A stretch of 64,000 bases of DNA from Meconema thalassinum (lineage: Eukaryota > Arthropoda > Insecta > Orthoptera > Tettigoniidae), in contig OX336388.2 in assembly GCA_946902985.2 (NCBI GenBank), forward strand, positions 132,620,346-132,684,345. Direction: 5' to 3'. Below are positions 52,901 through 63,678 of the stretch, piece by piece. The notes under the pieces were generated by a model that worked only from the letters and a program-made list of their open reading frames with translations, did not search any database and had not been told where the DNA came from. Made by a program: the position numbers and the translations under genes. Position 1 is the first letter of the stretch. Each line of letters begins with the position of its first letter.

Positions 52901-55214
52901 AAAAATAATTTAAATTCTCTGAGTAATATAGTGTTGGTAGTTTGGCAGTTTTTTTTTAGTGCGAGGTTCCAATGTGGTTAGGTGCGAGCTGGATTTATGG
53001 ACTTATTTTGAAGATTTTAATTGCTTCGTGCCTTTTGAGATGTAACATCTGTCACTGCTGTGATTTATAATTCTGAATAATTTAGTGTTGATATTCTGGG
53101 AGGAATTTTATTGGCGTTAGAATTTGGTGAGATACAGACACGTGTTGTTAGTCGAGGAGGTTGTGAATTTTGAGATTTTAAGTAGCTTCGTGGAGTTAAT
53201 GTTTTAAGAACGTTTTGATGACAGTGGTGCGTTGAAGCATCATGGGATCGATTTGAGTGTGGTCATAGAGTGTCACCCGGTATTTGGATGGTGAATATTA
53301 ATGGTAGGTGACACACGTTGTTAGTTAGAGACGTCTGTAGTCTGTGGTAACGCCACTTGGAGAAATTTTCGGGGTGGTGATTGTCCGTGTTGTGTGATTG
53401 GAAGGTGAACCACGTGCACTAAGGTGTGTGTGACGCTTGGTGGGTGCCCTACCTTGTGTCGAAAGGTATATCTATGTGTATTTGTTGTGTTGGTAATGTG
53501 TTGTACTGTCATCTTATGAGGCGGCCGTGCCTTTGTGGGGGAAGATGTTAATTACCCTCTGTGGGGTCGTGTGTTGATCCGGAGGGGGAGCTCAGGTACC
53601 GAGCTGATTATGTCGTGATGGCCAGGGTTTGGTGGCGCAAGAGTGATGTTCCTCCCGGTGTCATAAGGGAGAGGACCTGTCATGTGAAGGACAGGGCGGT
53701 GTTTGTTTGTGTAGTGTGTGAATGACAGTGCATACTGTTTTAATGATTCACGTCAGGTTATGAACTGCAGTCCTCGTGCTGTTTTCCTGGTTTGCTAGTT
53801 GTCCTATGGAATTTAGGGTTATTTATGTTTTGTGTTGTCACCGGGAACAATGCCCGTTGGCAGATATGGAGTGGGAGACGTTGTGTGTCACCGGGAACAG
53901 TGCCCGTTGGCAGTTATGTAGTGGGAGACGTTGTGTTGTCGCCGGGAACAGTGCCCGTAGGCAGTTATGGAGTGGGAGACGTTGTGTTGTCGCCGGGAAC
54001 AGTGCCCGTAGGCAGATATGGAGTGGGAGAAATATCGGGGTGACAGCCCGATGGAATTAAGGGCATTCTTATTATTAAAGTGTGAATGTGTGTGTGAATT
54101 ATGTGGGTGACGTGGTTTTTTTTCCTTATTTTGTTTGTCTTGCTGCTAGTATGCTTGTGGGGTAGGATGTTGTGGTCTCTGTTCCTCCTGTCCTTGGAGG
54201 CCACTGAGGGCAGTGTGGGTCAGGAACATGTGAAATTGAGCAAGACATGTAAATTGTGTTTGTGTGCATATCAAAACGAGCTCTGTGTGATGCCTTCGGT
54301 GCGGTAGGTAATTTTGTAATGTATTAACTTGAGCGATGCCACGGGCGGTATAGTAAATGTAGTTCTGATGGAATGCCCCGTGCGGCATGTTAAAGTAATT
54401 GTTATTGTGAATTTTGGGAATAGTTACGTGCAGTTCTGATTTCGTGAAGTCGCAGGAAAATGGTCTTTCGGTTTTGCTAAATGTAAATTCACTTTTGAGT
54501 ATGTTTAACTGTTTTGGAAAGGGTACCAGTGAGTTCCCCTTTGCTTTATTTCTATTTTGATGGTGTTGCCCATAAAAATTTCAGGGAATTTCGGTGGGAA
54601 AATATCTGAAATTTTGTAAATATTATGGTTTCTGGATGTTTTAGTCAAAAATTGATTGATATAAGTTGATTTAGTTATTCTTGCTAAGTATTGTAGTGAA
54701 CTTTCAATGAAGCTTGTTAACGTCAGTCATATCGTATAGTTGGTTGCCCCTTTCGTGTGTTTTTCATGCTTCAGTGGACCTTTAATTATGCCCTGGACAC
54801 TATCTCTTTGCGCAGAACCTTGTTTGAAGCATCAAGTATCCCTTGTGATTTGAAAGACTCTTAAGTGAACTTCGATGGCACACTAATGCTTCGTGTGATA
54901 TGTTTTTTTTATCCTTCCTGGGATAACTTCACCTGTTATGGGCTGGTTGACTGGCCTGGAACGATATTTCCCTCTAAGGGAACTGTATTTAGACCATACG
55001 CTGCTGTTCTGATGTGTGTTTCAGTGGTCACTATGTGGGACGTGTACTACCAAACTGGGCCCAGTTTGGAGGTACCATCTAGGTCCCATGGCATCATTCT
55101 ACCCGAGGAGATCTACTTCAAGGTCCGCTGGCGGAGATTGGAGTAGCCTCTTCAGCTGTCAAGAGACCAGCTGGACACCATCACCCTGTTTGTCATCTCC
55201 CCGTGGTTTTCCTT
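49927..55214 (+). other. Non-coding interior of the LTR element
   Basis: About 5.3 kb with no protein domain and no long frame. From ~49.9 to 54.8 kb the plus strand is rich in G and T and poor in C. It contains a G-run at about 51132-51145 and a 51-bp tandem repeat at 53832-54035. Confidence 0.75.
53832..54035. repeat. 51-bp tandem repeat, four units
   Basis: CCGGGAACA starts at 53841, 53891, 53942 and 53993. The unit includes GTGCCCGTTGGCAG and GGAGTGGGAGACGTTGTG. A period of 51 keeps a reading frame open (53776-54060), but the start and end have no support as a gene. Confidence 0.9.
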
Positions 55215-55227
55215 GGGAGGAGGAGGA
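55215..55227 (+). promoter_or_regulatory. Polypurine tract
   Basis: GGGAGGAGGAGGA directly precedes the right LTR, the expected plus-strand primer site. Confidence 0.82.
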
Positions 55228-56785
55228 TGTACCGATTTTGCAAATCAGTACATGTTCATCTTATCTTCGAGACGCAGCAAGAGCTCCAGGTCTGACCAGA
55301 TTATCATGAGGGCATACACCAGGCCTCTTCTGAGAATTCCATTCGCCAATCCGGCGCCTGACTGTTTGTGAAATGGGTTCGCCGAGCCCTTTCTGCCAGG
55401 ATTTGTGCCTTTGTGTGTCCTGTCACTTATAGGCTTATCGTTGATAGACACTTGTAAAGGGAGATAAATCGAGCTTTGTGTCTGCAAACATTGGAAAAGC
55501 GAACATTTACTGTCAGCTACATTCGCCAAGCCCTTGTTCTGAGAAAAACCTTACAAAGGACATTGTGTAACGCCTCAGCTCCTGGAAGGTTTCTACGCAG
55601 TAACCTGTATGGGCTGATATTCAATAGTACCCACTCAAAACCTTGGACTCTGGCCTTGAACTCTGGCTTTGTTTTGGCCGGTTGTGCCTCTAGTCGCAGT
55701 TGGTATTACTGGAGGGTTGTGGTGGGGGTACGCTGATATACAAGGGTGGAATCTGTGACTCGAGAAACAGGTGAGGAGAAGTTTGCTGACGGAAGGACTC
55801 CTAAGCGATCGCCTCCGGGGAACTGAGTGCAGTTCTCCGGAGGGCTGAAATACACCAGGTGGTATGAATTCAATTTGTTAGAAGGGGCAACCGTTCGATG
55901 GAACATAAAACTGTGTCATTTGACTATGAATTTTACATGCCATGTGTCGAATGGCGTTTCTGGACTGATATTTCTAGAATCACGATTGTTAGTTAATAAG
56001 TATATTTTGCTAATTTTTTTTTGTATATGCAGATTCGTTTGATTGGCATTAGATTCAGGGAGGGTAAAAGGTTTTAACCTTGGTCAGAAAGGCTGCTGAA
56101 GACGGTAAGTCAAAGCAGGCTTTCGGACCGGCTTAGTCATATTAAACGGCTTTTAAGTTGCTTATGTAACATTGTTTTAGAAGTGGCACAGAGTCTAACT
56201 TCATGTTGTTATTCCTTTAGTTTTGTCGTCAGGGGAATCTTTCTATTAAATTCATTTCTATCACTAATGTAGATGTGTGTAATCTTGCCAAGCGGGCAAG
56301 TGTCTGGTTTGTTTAGGTTAAGTCATTCATTGGAGTTTAATTAAATCATATTTGTCAGATGGTTAATTTTAGTGGTGGAAGGTTTATCTTGTAATTTGTT
56401 TGATCTTAATGTTCAATACATGTTAGCTTATTTTGATTTGTCATGTCATTTATTGCATGAAGTCACTAGGAAGATTATTCCCCTTTTCCTTCTTCATCTT
56501 TGGCAGGGTCATTTTTATACGGCCTGCTGAGGTACGCATCTAGCCTTCCACTCAACAAGCTGGTCTTGACATTGGCTTCGTCCCGCCTGATCTCTTTTCC
56601 TAAATTAAATCAGGGTGTTCTTGAATACCAAGCAAATCGGAACATTCACTCCTAGGTTTTTTGCTGTGAACTCAGCTGACCTAGCGAGTAATTAAATTAT
56701 AATTTTGATATGCTAATATTATTATTATTATTATCACATCTTGGGTTATCAAAAGGGAAGGGGGGGGATGAGAGCCACTGTTACA
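55228..56785 (+). repeat. 3' LTR
   Basis: Copy of 48352-49909. Differences include single substitutions (for example GCAGCTAGAG/GCAGCAAGAG) and a small indel near 56245. Confidence 0.95.
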
Positions 56786-56790
56786 TAAAC

Positions 56791-57358
56791 CTCCCCAAAG
56801 TAGACTGGTCTGGTGAGTCAACTAGCTGTGGTCAATCTCAGAGCACGGCAAACAAATTCTTAAGGGAGGGGGGATTTTCCCAAGTAGTTGACTTCCCAAC
56901 TAGAGGCAATAATACCTTAGATGTTTATCTCGTAAGGCCTGTAGAGCTGTATATTAACTGTCTGAAAGTACCAGGAATTAGTGACCATTCTGGGGTTGAA
57001 TTAAATATTAGATACGGTGACATTACAAAATTAGACTCGGATGTAGCAAATACGATCATATTCCAGTATCGCAGGGCGGATCAGGGCAAATTTCAGGGGT
57101 ATTTGAATGAGCTATTTGTAGGATGGGCATCGGAAGGAAATCACATTAATATCCTGTGGACTAACTTTTTGAAAATTCTAAATAGCGCTATTGATAAATT
57201 TGTTCCATTTAAATTACTGAAACAAAACCCAGATCCTGAGTATTACACACGGGAAATCAGGAGTCTTAAACGGAAAATTAGGAAATTATACAGTAAAAGA
57301 CATGATAGTGACAAGTATATGTTGAAATTTAAGTCCTTATCAAGAGAGCTCGTCTTAA
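56791..57358 (+). pseudogene. L2/CR1-like LINE endonuclease, right piece
   Basis: Continues the frame broken at 48351: LPKVDWSGESTSCGQSQSTA, VDFPTRGNNTLDVYLV and ISDHSGVELNI (the SDH catalytic block). A basic linker follows (TREIRSLKRKIRKLYSKRHD). The frame reaches SLSRELVL and is cut by the E8 insertion at about 57359. An ATG at 56710 lies in the LTR and is not native. Confidence 0.85.
57042..57103 (+). repeat. Source copy of the 62-bp displaced segment
   Basis: In its natural place in the LINE (VANTIIFQYRRADQGKFQGY). See 48182-48243. Confidence 0.88.
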
Positions 57359-57479
57359 ACAAGATGTTCAGTAAAGAACATATAGCCTACTTTCTCCTAA
57401 ATGCATGGGTATTGTTATAACTCTTTGTCCTTTTAAAGGAGTATAATTGAATGTTGGTTGTAGTAGCTTGTTGAAATAC

Positions 57480-59620
57480 AACGTGCTATAGGGATATTAA
57501 ACATGAATATGAGGTGCCCTTTGCTAGTGCTACCTCTGTAAAAAAATTCATTCAATTCGGTTCCACCGTGATTGAATTGATCTGGGGAATGGATTTGCAC
57601 ACATACATGGTCGCTATTTGCAAACAATTGGGCTGATGACCTTGTAGTCAGTCATAAGATGCTTTCCACAAAAAGGCATGTTGTTGCAAAATCCGGTAGA
57701 GATCAAATTATTAGGATGGTCGAAATTTGATTTAAGCTTTTAACATTTGGGTGGCCGTCATTCCGTTTCGGTCAAGATGGCGGCGATATAAAACATGACA
57801 CTGAGGTGCCTTTTGCCAGTGCTACCTCTGTACCAAATTTCGTTCAATTCGGTTTCACCGTGCTTGAATTGATAGGGGGAATTGATTTGCACACATACTT
57901 GGCCACCATCTGCAAACTATTGGGCTGATGATCCAGCAGTTTGGTCACAATATGCTTCCCACATAAAGATTTGTTGTTGCAAAATTTGGTAGAGACTAGA
58001 TTATTAGGTTGGTCGTAATTACATTTTAGCCTTTAACATTTGGGTGGCCGCGATTTCGTTTCCGTCAAGATGGCGGTGATATAAAACATGACACTGAGAT
58101 GGCCTTTTCTAGTGCTACCTCTGTACCAAATTTCATTCCATTCGGTTTCACCGTGTTCGAATTAATAGGGGTAATCGATTTTGACACAAAGATGGCCGTC
58201 ATCCGCTAACTATTAGGCTAATGACCTATTAGATTTGTCAAAGGATGCTCCCTTCATAAAGGTATGTTGTTGCAAAATTTGGTAGAGATCGGATGATTAG
58301 GTTAGTCGTAATTTGATTTAAACTTTGAACATTTGGGTGGCCGCCATTACGTTTCTGTCAAGATGGCGGCGATATAAAACATGACACTGGGGTGCCCTTA
58401 ATAGTGCTACCTCCGTACCAAATTTCATTCCATTCGGTTTCACCGTGTTCGAATTAATAGGGGTAATCGATTTTCACACAAAGATGGCCGCCATCCGCAA
58501 ACTATTAGTCTAATGACCTATTAGATTTGTCAAAGGATGCTCCCTCCATAAGGGTATGTTGTTGCAAAATTTGGTAGAGATCGGATGATTAGGTTAGTCG
58601 TAATTTGATTTAAACTTTGAACATTTGTGTGGCCGCCATTACGTTTCCGTCAAGATGGCGGCGATATAAAACATGACAGTGGGGTGCCCTTTGCTAGTAC
58701 TACCTCTGTACCAAATTTCGTTCCATTCGGTTTCACCGTGTTCGAATTAATAGGGGCAATCGATTTTCACACAAAGATGGCCGCCATCCGCAAACTATTA
58801 GGCTGATGACCTATTAGTTTGGTCAAAGGATGCTGCCCCCATATAGGTATGTTGTTGCAAAATTTGGTAGAGATCGGATGATTAGGTTAGTCGTAATTTG
58901 ATTTAAGCTTTGAACAATTGTGTGGCCGCCATTACGTTTCCGTCAAGATGGCGGCGATATAAAACATGACACTGAGGTGTCCTTTGCTAGTGCTACCTCT
59001 GTACCAAACTTTGTTCAATTCGGTTTAACCGTGTTCGAATTAATAGGGGTAATCGATTTTGACACAAAGATGGCCGCCATCCGCAAACTATTAGGCTGAT
59101 GACCTATTAGTTTGGTCAAAGGATGCTGCCCCCATATAGGTATGTTGTTGCAAAATTTGGTAGAGATCGGATGAGTAGGTTAGTCGTAATTTGATTTAAG
59201 CTTTGAACATTTGTGTGGCCGCCATTACGTTTCCGTCAAGATGGCGGCGATATAAACATGACACTGAGGTGTCCTTTGCTAGTGCTACCTCTGTACCAAA
59301 CTTTGTTCAATTCGGTTTAACCGTGTTCGAATTAATAGGGGTAATCGATTTTGACACAAAGATGGGCGCCATCCGCAAACTATTAGGCTGAAGACCTATT
59401 AGTTTGGTCAAAGGATGCTGCCCCCATAAAGGTATGCTGATGCAAAATTTGGTAGAGATCGGATGATTAGGTTAGTCGTAATTTGATTTAAGCTTTGGAC
59501 ATTTGTGTGGCCGCCATTACGTTTCCGTCAAGATGGCGGCGATATAAAACATGACACTGAGGTGTCCTTTGCTAGTGCTACCTTTGTACCAAATTTCATT
59601 CCATTCGGTTTCACCGTGTT
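57480..59620. repeat. ~293-bp tandem array inside E8
   Basis: GTGGCCGCCATTACGTTTC-type motifs recur at about 57750, 58045, 58336, 58628, 58921, 59215 and 59508, spacing 291-295 bp. Each unit also has GCAAAATTTGGTAGAGAT, TTGATTTAA.CTTTGAACA, ATGGCGGCGATATAAAACAT and a GTACCAAATTTC..TTC.ATTCGGTTT..CCGTG block. Confidence 0.92.
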
Positions 59621-59639
59621 CGAATTGATAGGGGGGGAC

Positions 59640-59670
59640 AGACATTCAGAGTACCACACACTCACACACA

Positions 59671-59709
<39 letters not shown>

Positions 59710-59741
59710 TTACACACATACACACACACAGACAGGCACAC
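59640..59741. repeat. (CA)n microsatellite inside E8
   Basis: CA-rich tract following TTGATAGGGGGGGACA, at the same place as the (GACA)n and (CA)n tracts in the other E8 copies. Confidence 0.93.
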
Positions 59742-59808
59742 TTTTTTTTCGCCCTGTAGTGATCTCATAAGTCTACATTCATTTTTTGCAAAAATCGAAA
59801 GTAGGCTA

Positions 59809-60950
59809 AAAAGAGGGCTGCTCATGACAATTATATGCAAGGTTTACTTGGTTCGGGAGGCGATGGGTGGACAAAAATTTACAGTTTTGTTAGGAGAAGA
59901 AAGGGAAATTCAAATAATTTGTCGATGATAATGTCCGGTGACGGTAAACTAATTACTGAGAAGCAGGCCATTGCTAATGAATTAAATGTATTTTATGGTA
60001 GTATGTTCAATAAATCCAATAGCTGTGTGTTGGACCTTAACGGTGAAATAAACCAGTCAGCAATTGTAAAGCTAATACAAAAATTACGTTACAATATATC
60101 GAAGGGTCCTGATAATATTGTTAGTGAAGTACTTAAACTAGGAGGTAGGGCCGTGGCACGATACTTAGAGGTGATGTTTAATGTGTCCATAAACAATGCG
60201 CAAATCCCGGATGACTGGAAAAGAGCTACGGTAGTCCCAATATATAAGGGAGGGAGCAGACTTGAATTGGGCAACTACAGGCCGGTTAGTCTTACGTCCA
60301 TCGTTTGTAAACAGATGGAGCATCTCATTTGCGACTACTTGAGGGAACAGTGGGAAACATTATCATGGTTTAATGATAGGCAACATGGATTTCGGAAAGG
60401 TTACTCATGCGAGAGTCAGATGTTATCACTTTTTCAAGATATTAGCGAATCGTTAGACGATGGAGTTTCAGTCGACACCGTAGTTATAGATTTTGCGAAG
60501 GCATTTGATGTCGTGCCACATGACATGCTACTCAATAAATTAGCTTCGACGAAGATTGATAGAAGAGTAATTTTATGGATCCAAGAATTTTTGACGGGTC
60601 GTTCCCAGAAAGTGAAAGTTGAAGGCCGATTCTCGGATGAAATTACCGTAACGTCGGGTATCCCTCAGGGCAGCGTAATCGGAACTTTGTTATTTTTGGC
60701 GTTTATAAATGACTTACCAAATGGGATTCGCAGTGACTGTCGATTGTTTGCGGATGATTGTGTAATATATCGAAAGATACATGACTCACAAGACAATGCA
60801 GTACTTCAAGATGACCTGAACCTGGTCTATAAGTGGGCGATTGAAAATAAAATGAAAATAAACACAAGACAATGTAGTCTAATAAAAATAGAGAAAGTGC
60901 GAAGGCAAGATTTTCAATATACTGTAACATTGGCCCGGAAATACTTGTAG
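59809..60950 (+). pseudogene. L2/CR1-like LINE reverse transcriptase
   Basis: After E8 the frame resumes: KRAAHDNYMQGLL. RT motifs follow: GNYRPVSLTSIVCKQMEHLI, HGFRKGYSCESQ, VVIDFAKAFDVVPH (motif A), TSGIPQGSVIGTLLF (motif B) and FADDCVIY (motif C). Catalytic aspartates are present. Near 60913-60925 a one-base indel ends the frame; the continuation is in another frame (GPEILVEEDSCKYLGV). L2/CR1 membership is supported by motif wording and by the (GAAT)n 3' tail. Confidence 0.88.
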
Positions 60951-61573
60951 AAGAAGATTCTTGCAAATATTTGGGCGTTCACGAAAGAAATGATATGAAA
61001 TGGAGTAGTCATGTAGGATGTGTAGTTTCTAAAGCTTACAAATCCCTGCACTTTGTAATGAGGGTATTAAAAGGAAATAGTACCTCTGCTAAAGAATTAG
61101 GATATTTGTCACTTGTAAGACCTATTCTGGAATATGCCTCGGCGGTTTGGGATCCATATCAAGTAGGGCTCATAAATGAGTTGGAAATGGTACAAAGAAA
61201 GGCCGCTAGATTTGTGCTCAGTGACTTTAATCCCAGGAGCAGTGTGAGCCGTATGTTAAATAAACTTGGGTGGGAATCACTTGAGGCTAGGAGGATGAAA
61301 TCTAGACTCTGCGCTATGTACAACACGTATTCAAATCAACCAGCATGGGGTGAGCTTAGCAATCGTATGGAAAAGCCTACTTACATGGGTAGGAGCGATC
61401 ATCCTTTCAAAGTTAAGGGCCGACCACAGCGAACAAATTATGGTAAATATTCTTTCGTAAACCGTGCCATTGATAATTGGAACTCTCTACCTGCCGCAGT
61501 CTTAGAGCCTTTTCCCAAACATATAGATGTGTTTAAGAAAAGACTGACTATTTGTGTAAATACTCCAGTATAA
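60920..61573 (+). pseudogene. L2/CR1-like LINE C-terminal part, frameshifted
   Basis: The frame reads EEDSCKYLGVHERNDMKWSS, VRPILEYASAVWDPYQ and ends FKKRLTICVNTPV. The YLGV..., RPILEYAS.VWDPY and VQRKAARFV blocks are typical of the L2/CR1/Jockey RT-thumb and C-terminal region. It is not a separate gene: the same protein is split by the indel near 60920. The stop is at 61571-61573. Confidence 0.87.
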
Positions 61574-61668
61574 TTGTTAGTGAATTGTTATGTACAATTA
61601 TTTATTTGTTATGTATATCTAATTTGCCACCAATTGCAAATAAACGAATGAATGAATGAATGAATGAA
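61574..61668 (+). other. L2-like 3' UTR and (GAAT)n tail
   Basis: A ~70-nt UTR is followed by four to five GAAT units at about 61645-61668. L2-type LINEs characteristically end in such tetranucleotide repeats rather than poly(A). Confidence 0.75.
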
Positions 61669-62254
61669 AATGTTCCCTGTCTTGAGCTAATCGTCTCGTC
61701 TCTACTTACCACATCCTATGTTTAAAAAATAAAAATGTAAGTGCAGTGTGTGTTGCAGTAAGTGTTTATTTTATTTCTAATACAATAGCATATGTTTGAA
61801 ATTCTTCTTTTGTTGAAACCGAGTTTATTTTCTAAATCCTACTCGTATCCCAGCAACATGGAGTCGAGATCTTGTTACGGCTGAACGGGAGCCTATTCTG
61901 GCGTGCTTCCAAACATATTAACCAAAGCCATAAAAAAGAGCCTATATGAGCAGCAAAACTGTAAAATGACTTGTTATTCATTTTATTGGGAGAATTGCTT
62001 TAAAATTCGTTTTCCCTGACAACAGACACTATTCAATTTATTGACTGAGGTGGTTATCGAACTCATCTCTTCTCAGTTCTGTCTCTCAAGGCTGAGTGTA
62101 CCCAGTTCCAACCTCAGATCAGGAATCAAACTCGGTACACTGGGGTGACCGCTAAGAATGTTAGTTTTGTACACCACGTGGAGGTCAGAAAATGCATACG
62201 TTTGAATAACGTGTAAGCAATAATGGATTGCATTAACTAACAGCTGACACATTA
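61669..62254. other. Mostly unassigned; one SINE 3-like remnant
   Basis: About 62080-62165 shares CAAGGCTGAGTGTACCCAGT and a decayed box B with the SINE 3 copies. The rest shows no gene. Confidence 0.45.
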
Positions 62255-62308
62255 GCTGTAGGCCGAGGTGGCCTTGCTCCAAATTACAGCAGAAAGTACG
62301 TAACGTAC
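62255..62308. repeat. ~55-bp direct repeat outside the foldback, left
   Basis: GGCCGAGGTGGCC and CAGAAAGTACGTA... recur in the same orientation at about 63893-63940. Confidence 0.7.
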
Positions 62309-62431
62309 GTAGTCTTTCCGTTTGGCCATGATACTCAGAGGATTAAGGAACTACTCGGAACTCAACTGACGTCACTCACTCACCCTCCCGATCCGCTCGC
62401 CGGACCGGACGGTGGCGATCAATAACTCACC

Positions 62432-63184
62432 GAATCCGTGCCATTTCGTCCAGGTGCCATTTCGTCCAGCAATAAATTTCCTTAAAAAAACGTACCATTT
62501 CGTCCAGTTCGGGTTTACAAATTATTTCACAAGTTAATGAGTGCCATCTTGTCCAGACGAAATGTGACAAGAGTTGAGGCAGTGCAGTTAATAGTGAGTA
62601 TATTATCTTATATTTAATTCCGTCCTAGGAACTTTTTGTCCAGTAAACTACTTTCTTATTATGTCCGATTTTGATGATTGAGGTGTCAAATTAAAGGGAC
62701 ATTCCCTAGATGTTTCGAAAGGACATGATTTCCCTAAATTCCCTTAGGGCTCCCTCCCCAAAGTCCTTCAAAGTCCCCATGTAATTTTAACGAATAAACA
62801 AATATTCCTGCTTGATATATGATAAGATATTTAAAAAGATGTTTTAGTAATGCAACTTGGGATATATTTTAATTATCACCTGATTTGTGAAAATATTTGT
62901 TTTTATTCTAACTATGTTGTTTACATTATAAGCATTTCATTGTAAAATATAGTTGACTGGTGGCAAACGAGCTGAGCGAGTGACATCCATTATTACAAAC
63001 ATCAAAAAATTACTTATTTCTAACAAGAAACGTAATAAAATGAATCAGTTATTGTAGACCAGTCAAACTGTCAATCTTAGGTATTTGGACGAAATAACAC
63101 CAGTGGGCCGGTAGAGAGTTACCTACCCGCCTCTGTTCGTGGAATTTGGACGAAATGGCACCTGGACAAAATGGTACGACACGG
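62432..63184. mobile_element. 753-bp MITE with CCATTTCGTCCAG ends, nested in the left arm
   Basis: Ends carry GGTGCCATTTCGTCC in inverted orientation (62453-62467, and reverse at 63149-63163) within ~35-bp terminal repeats. A 7-bp duplication ACTCACC lies at 62425-62431 and 63185-63191. Removing it joins the left arm so that it pairs with the right arm. No ORF. Confidence 0.83.
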
Positions 63185-63502
63185 ACTCACCTACTAGCGC
63201 TGTCCCACAGCACAAAAACTTTTTTCATTTCAAGTTTAAATTTACAATTTTTAGGTTTCTTGAATTCTACATAAAATTCTAAAGAAAATGAGTCCAAACG
63301 CGACTGAAATGCTTTATATCCACGGTCTGATAGACGGTCAAAACAAAAAAAAACAAAAAAATTAACTACTAGTTGTAATACAATCATAAATGACATGTAA
63401 TAAACGACAGTTTAAGACGTATGAAGTCCGAGTTTGGACTAATTTTCTTTAGAATTTTATGTAGAATTAAAAAAACGAAAATTGTAAATTTAAACTTGAA
63501 AT

Positions 63503-63678
63503 ATAACAAGTAGTTCCGTGAAGAACTATACAGCCTATTTTCATATATCCTACTTATGTTAGCTGCCACTATCAACATACAAAATTTCAGTATGATTGCT
63601 GTAACAGATTCGTAGATATTGAGAACTGACTAAATATTTCGGATGGTCGCCATGTTGGATTTTATATATGTAAAAATG
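63503..63678 (+). mobile_element. E8 fragment nested in the right arm
   Basis: ACAAGTAGTTCCGTGAAGAAC at 63506 and one monomer (CCACTATCAACATACAAAAT, CGGATGGTCGCCATGTTGGA), closest to 29428-29600. The microsatellite and 3' hairpin are missing. Confidence 0.8.

Larger units (their letters stand above)
48352..56785 (+). mobile_element. Young LTR retrotransposon without coding capacity (LARD-like)
   Basis: Two 1558-bp LTRs flank a 5318-bp interior; the whole is 8434 bp. The 5-bp target duplication TAAAC lies at 48347-48351 and 56786-56790. I count about ten differences between the LTRs, so the insertion is recent. A primer site and polypurine tract are present; no gag, protease, RT, integrase or envelope motif was found on either strand. 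Superfamily cannot be set without pol. Orientation follows from the primer site after the left LTR. Confidence 0.92.
57359..59808 (+). mobile_element. E8 element, copy 4, with ~293-bp tandem array
   Basis: Starts ACAAGATGTTCAGTAAAGAAC then AGCCTACTTTC; ends in a (CA)n tract, GATCTCATAAGTCTAC and GAAAGTAGGCTA. It lies in an A-run of the L2-like LINE: joining the flanks gives ELVL-KKRAAHDNYMQ in frame. No duplicated target longer than a base or two can be seen. Confidence 0.82.

Noticed and set aside
53776..54060. 94-codon frame with repeated motif in the LTR element interior
   Set aside because: It is open only because a 51-bp tandem repeat keeps frame; two frames are open at once and neither has a recognisable domain.
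54865..55309. Possible envelope or accessory frames at the 3' end of the LTR element
   Set aside because: Short (93-97 codons), no signal peptide, cysteine pattern or membrane segment; the second runs into the LTR.
59203..59759. Short frames in the E8 array (and on the opposite strand across the CA tract)
   Set aside because: They recur with the 293-bp unit and end in the microsatellite; no domain.
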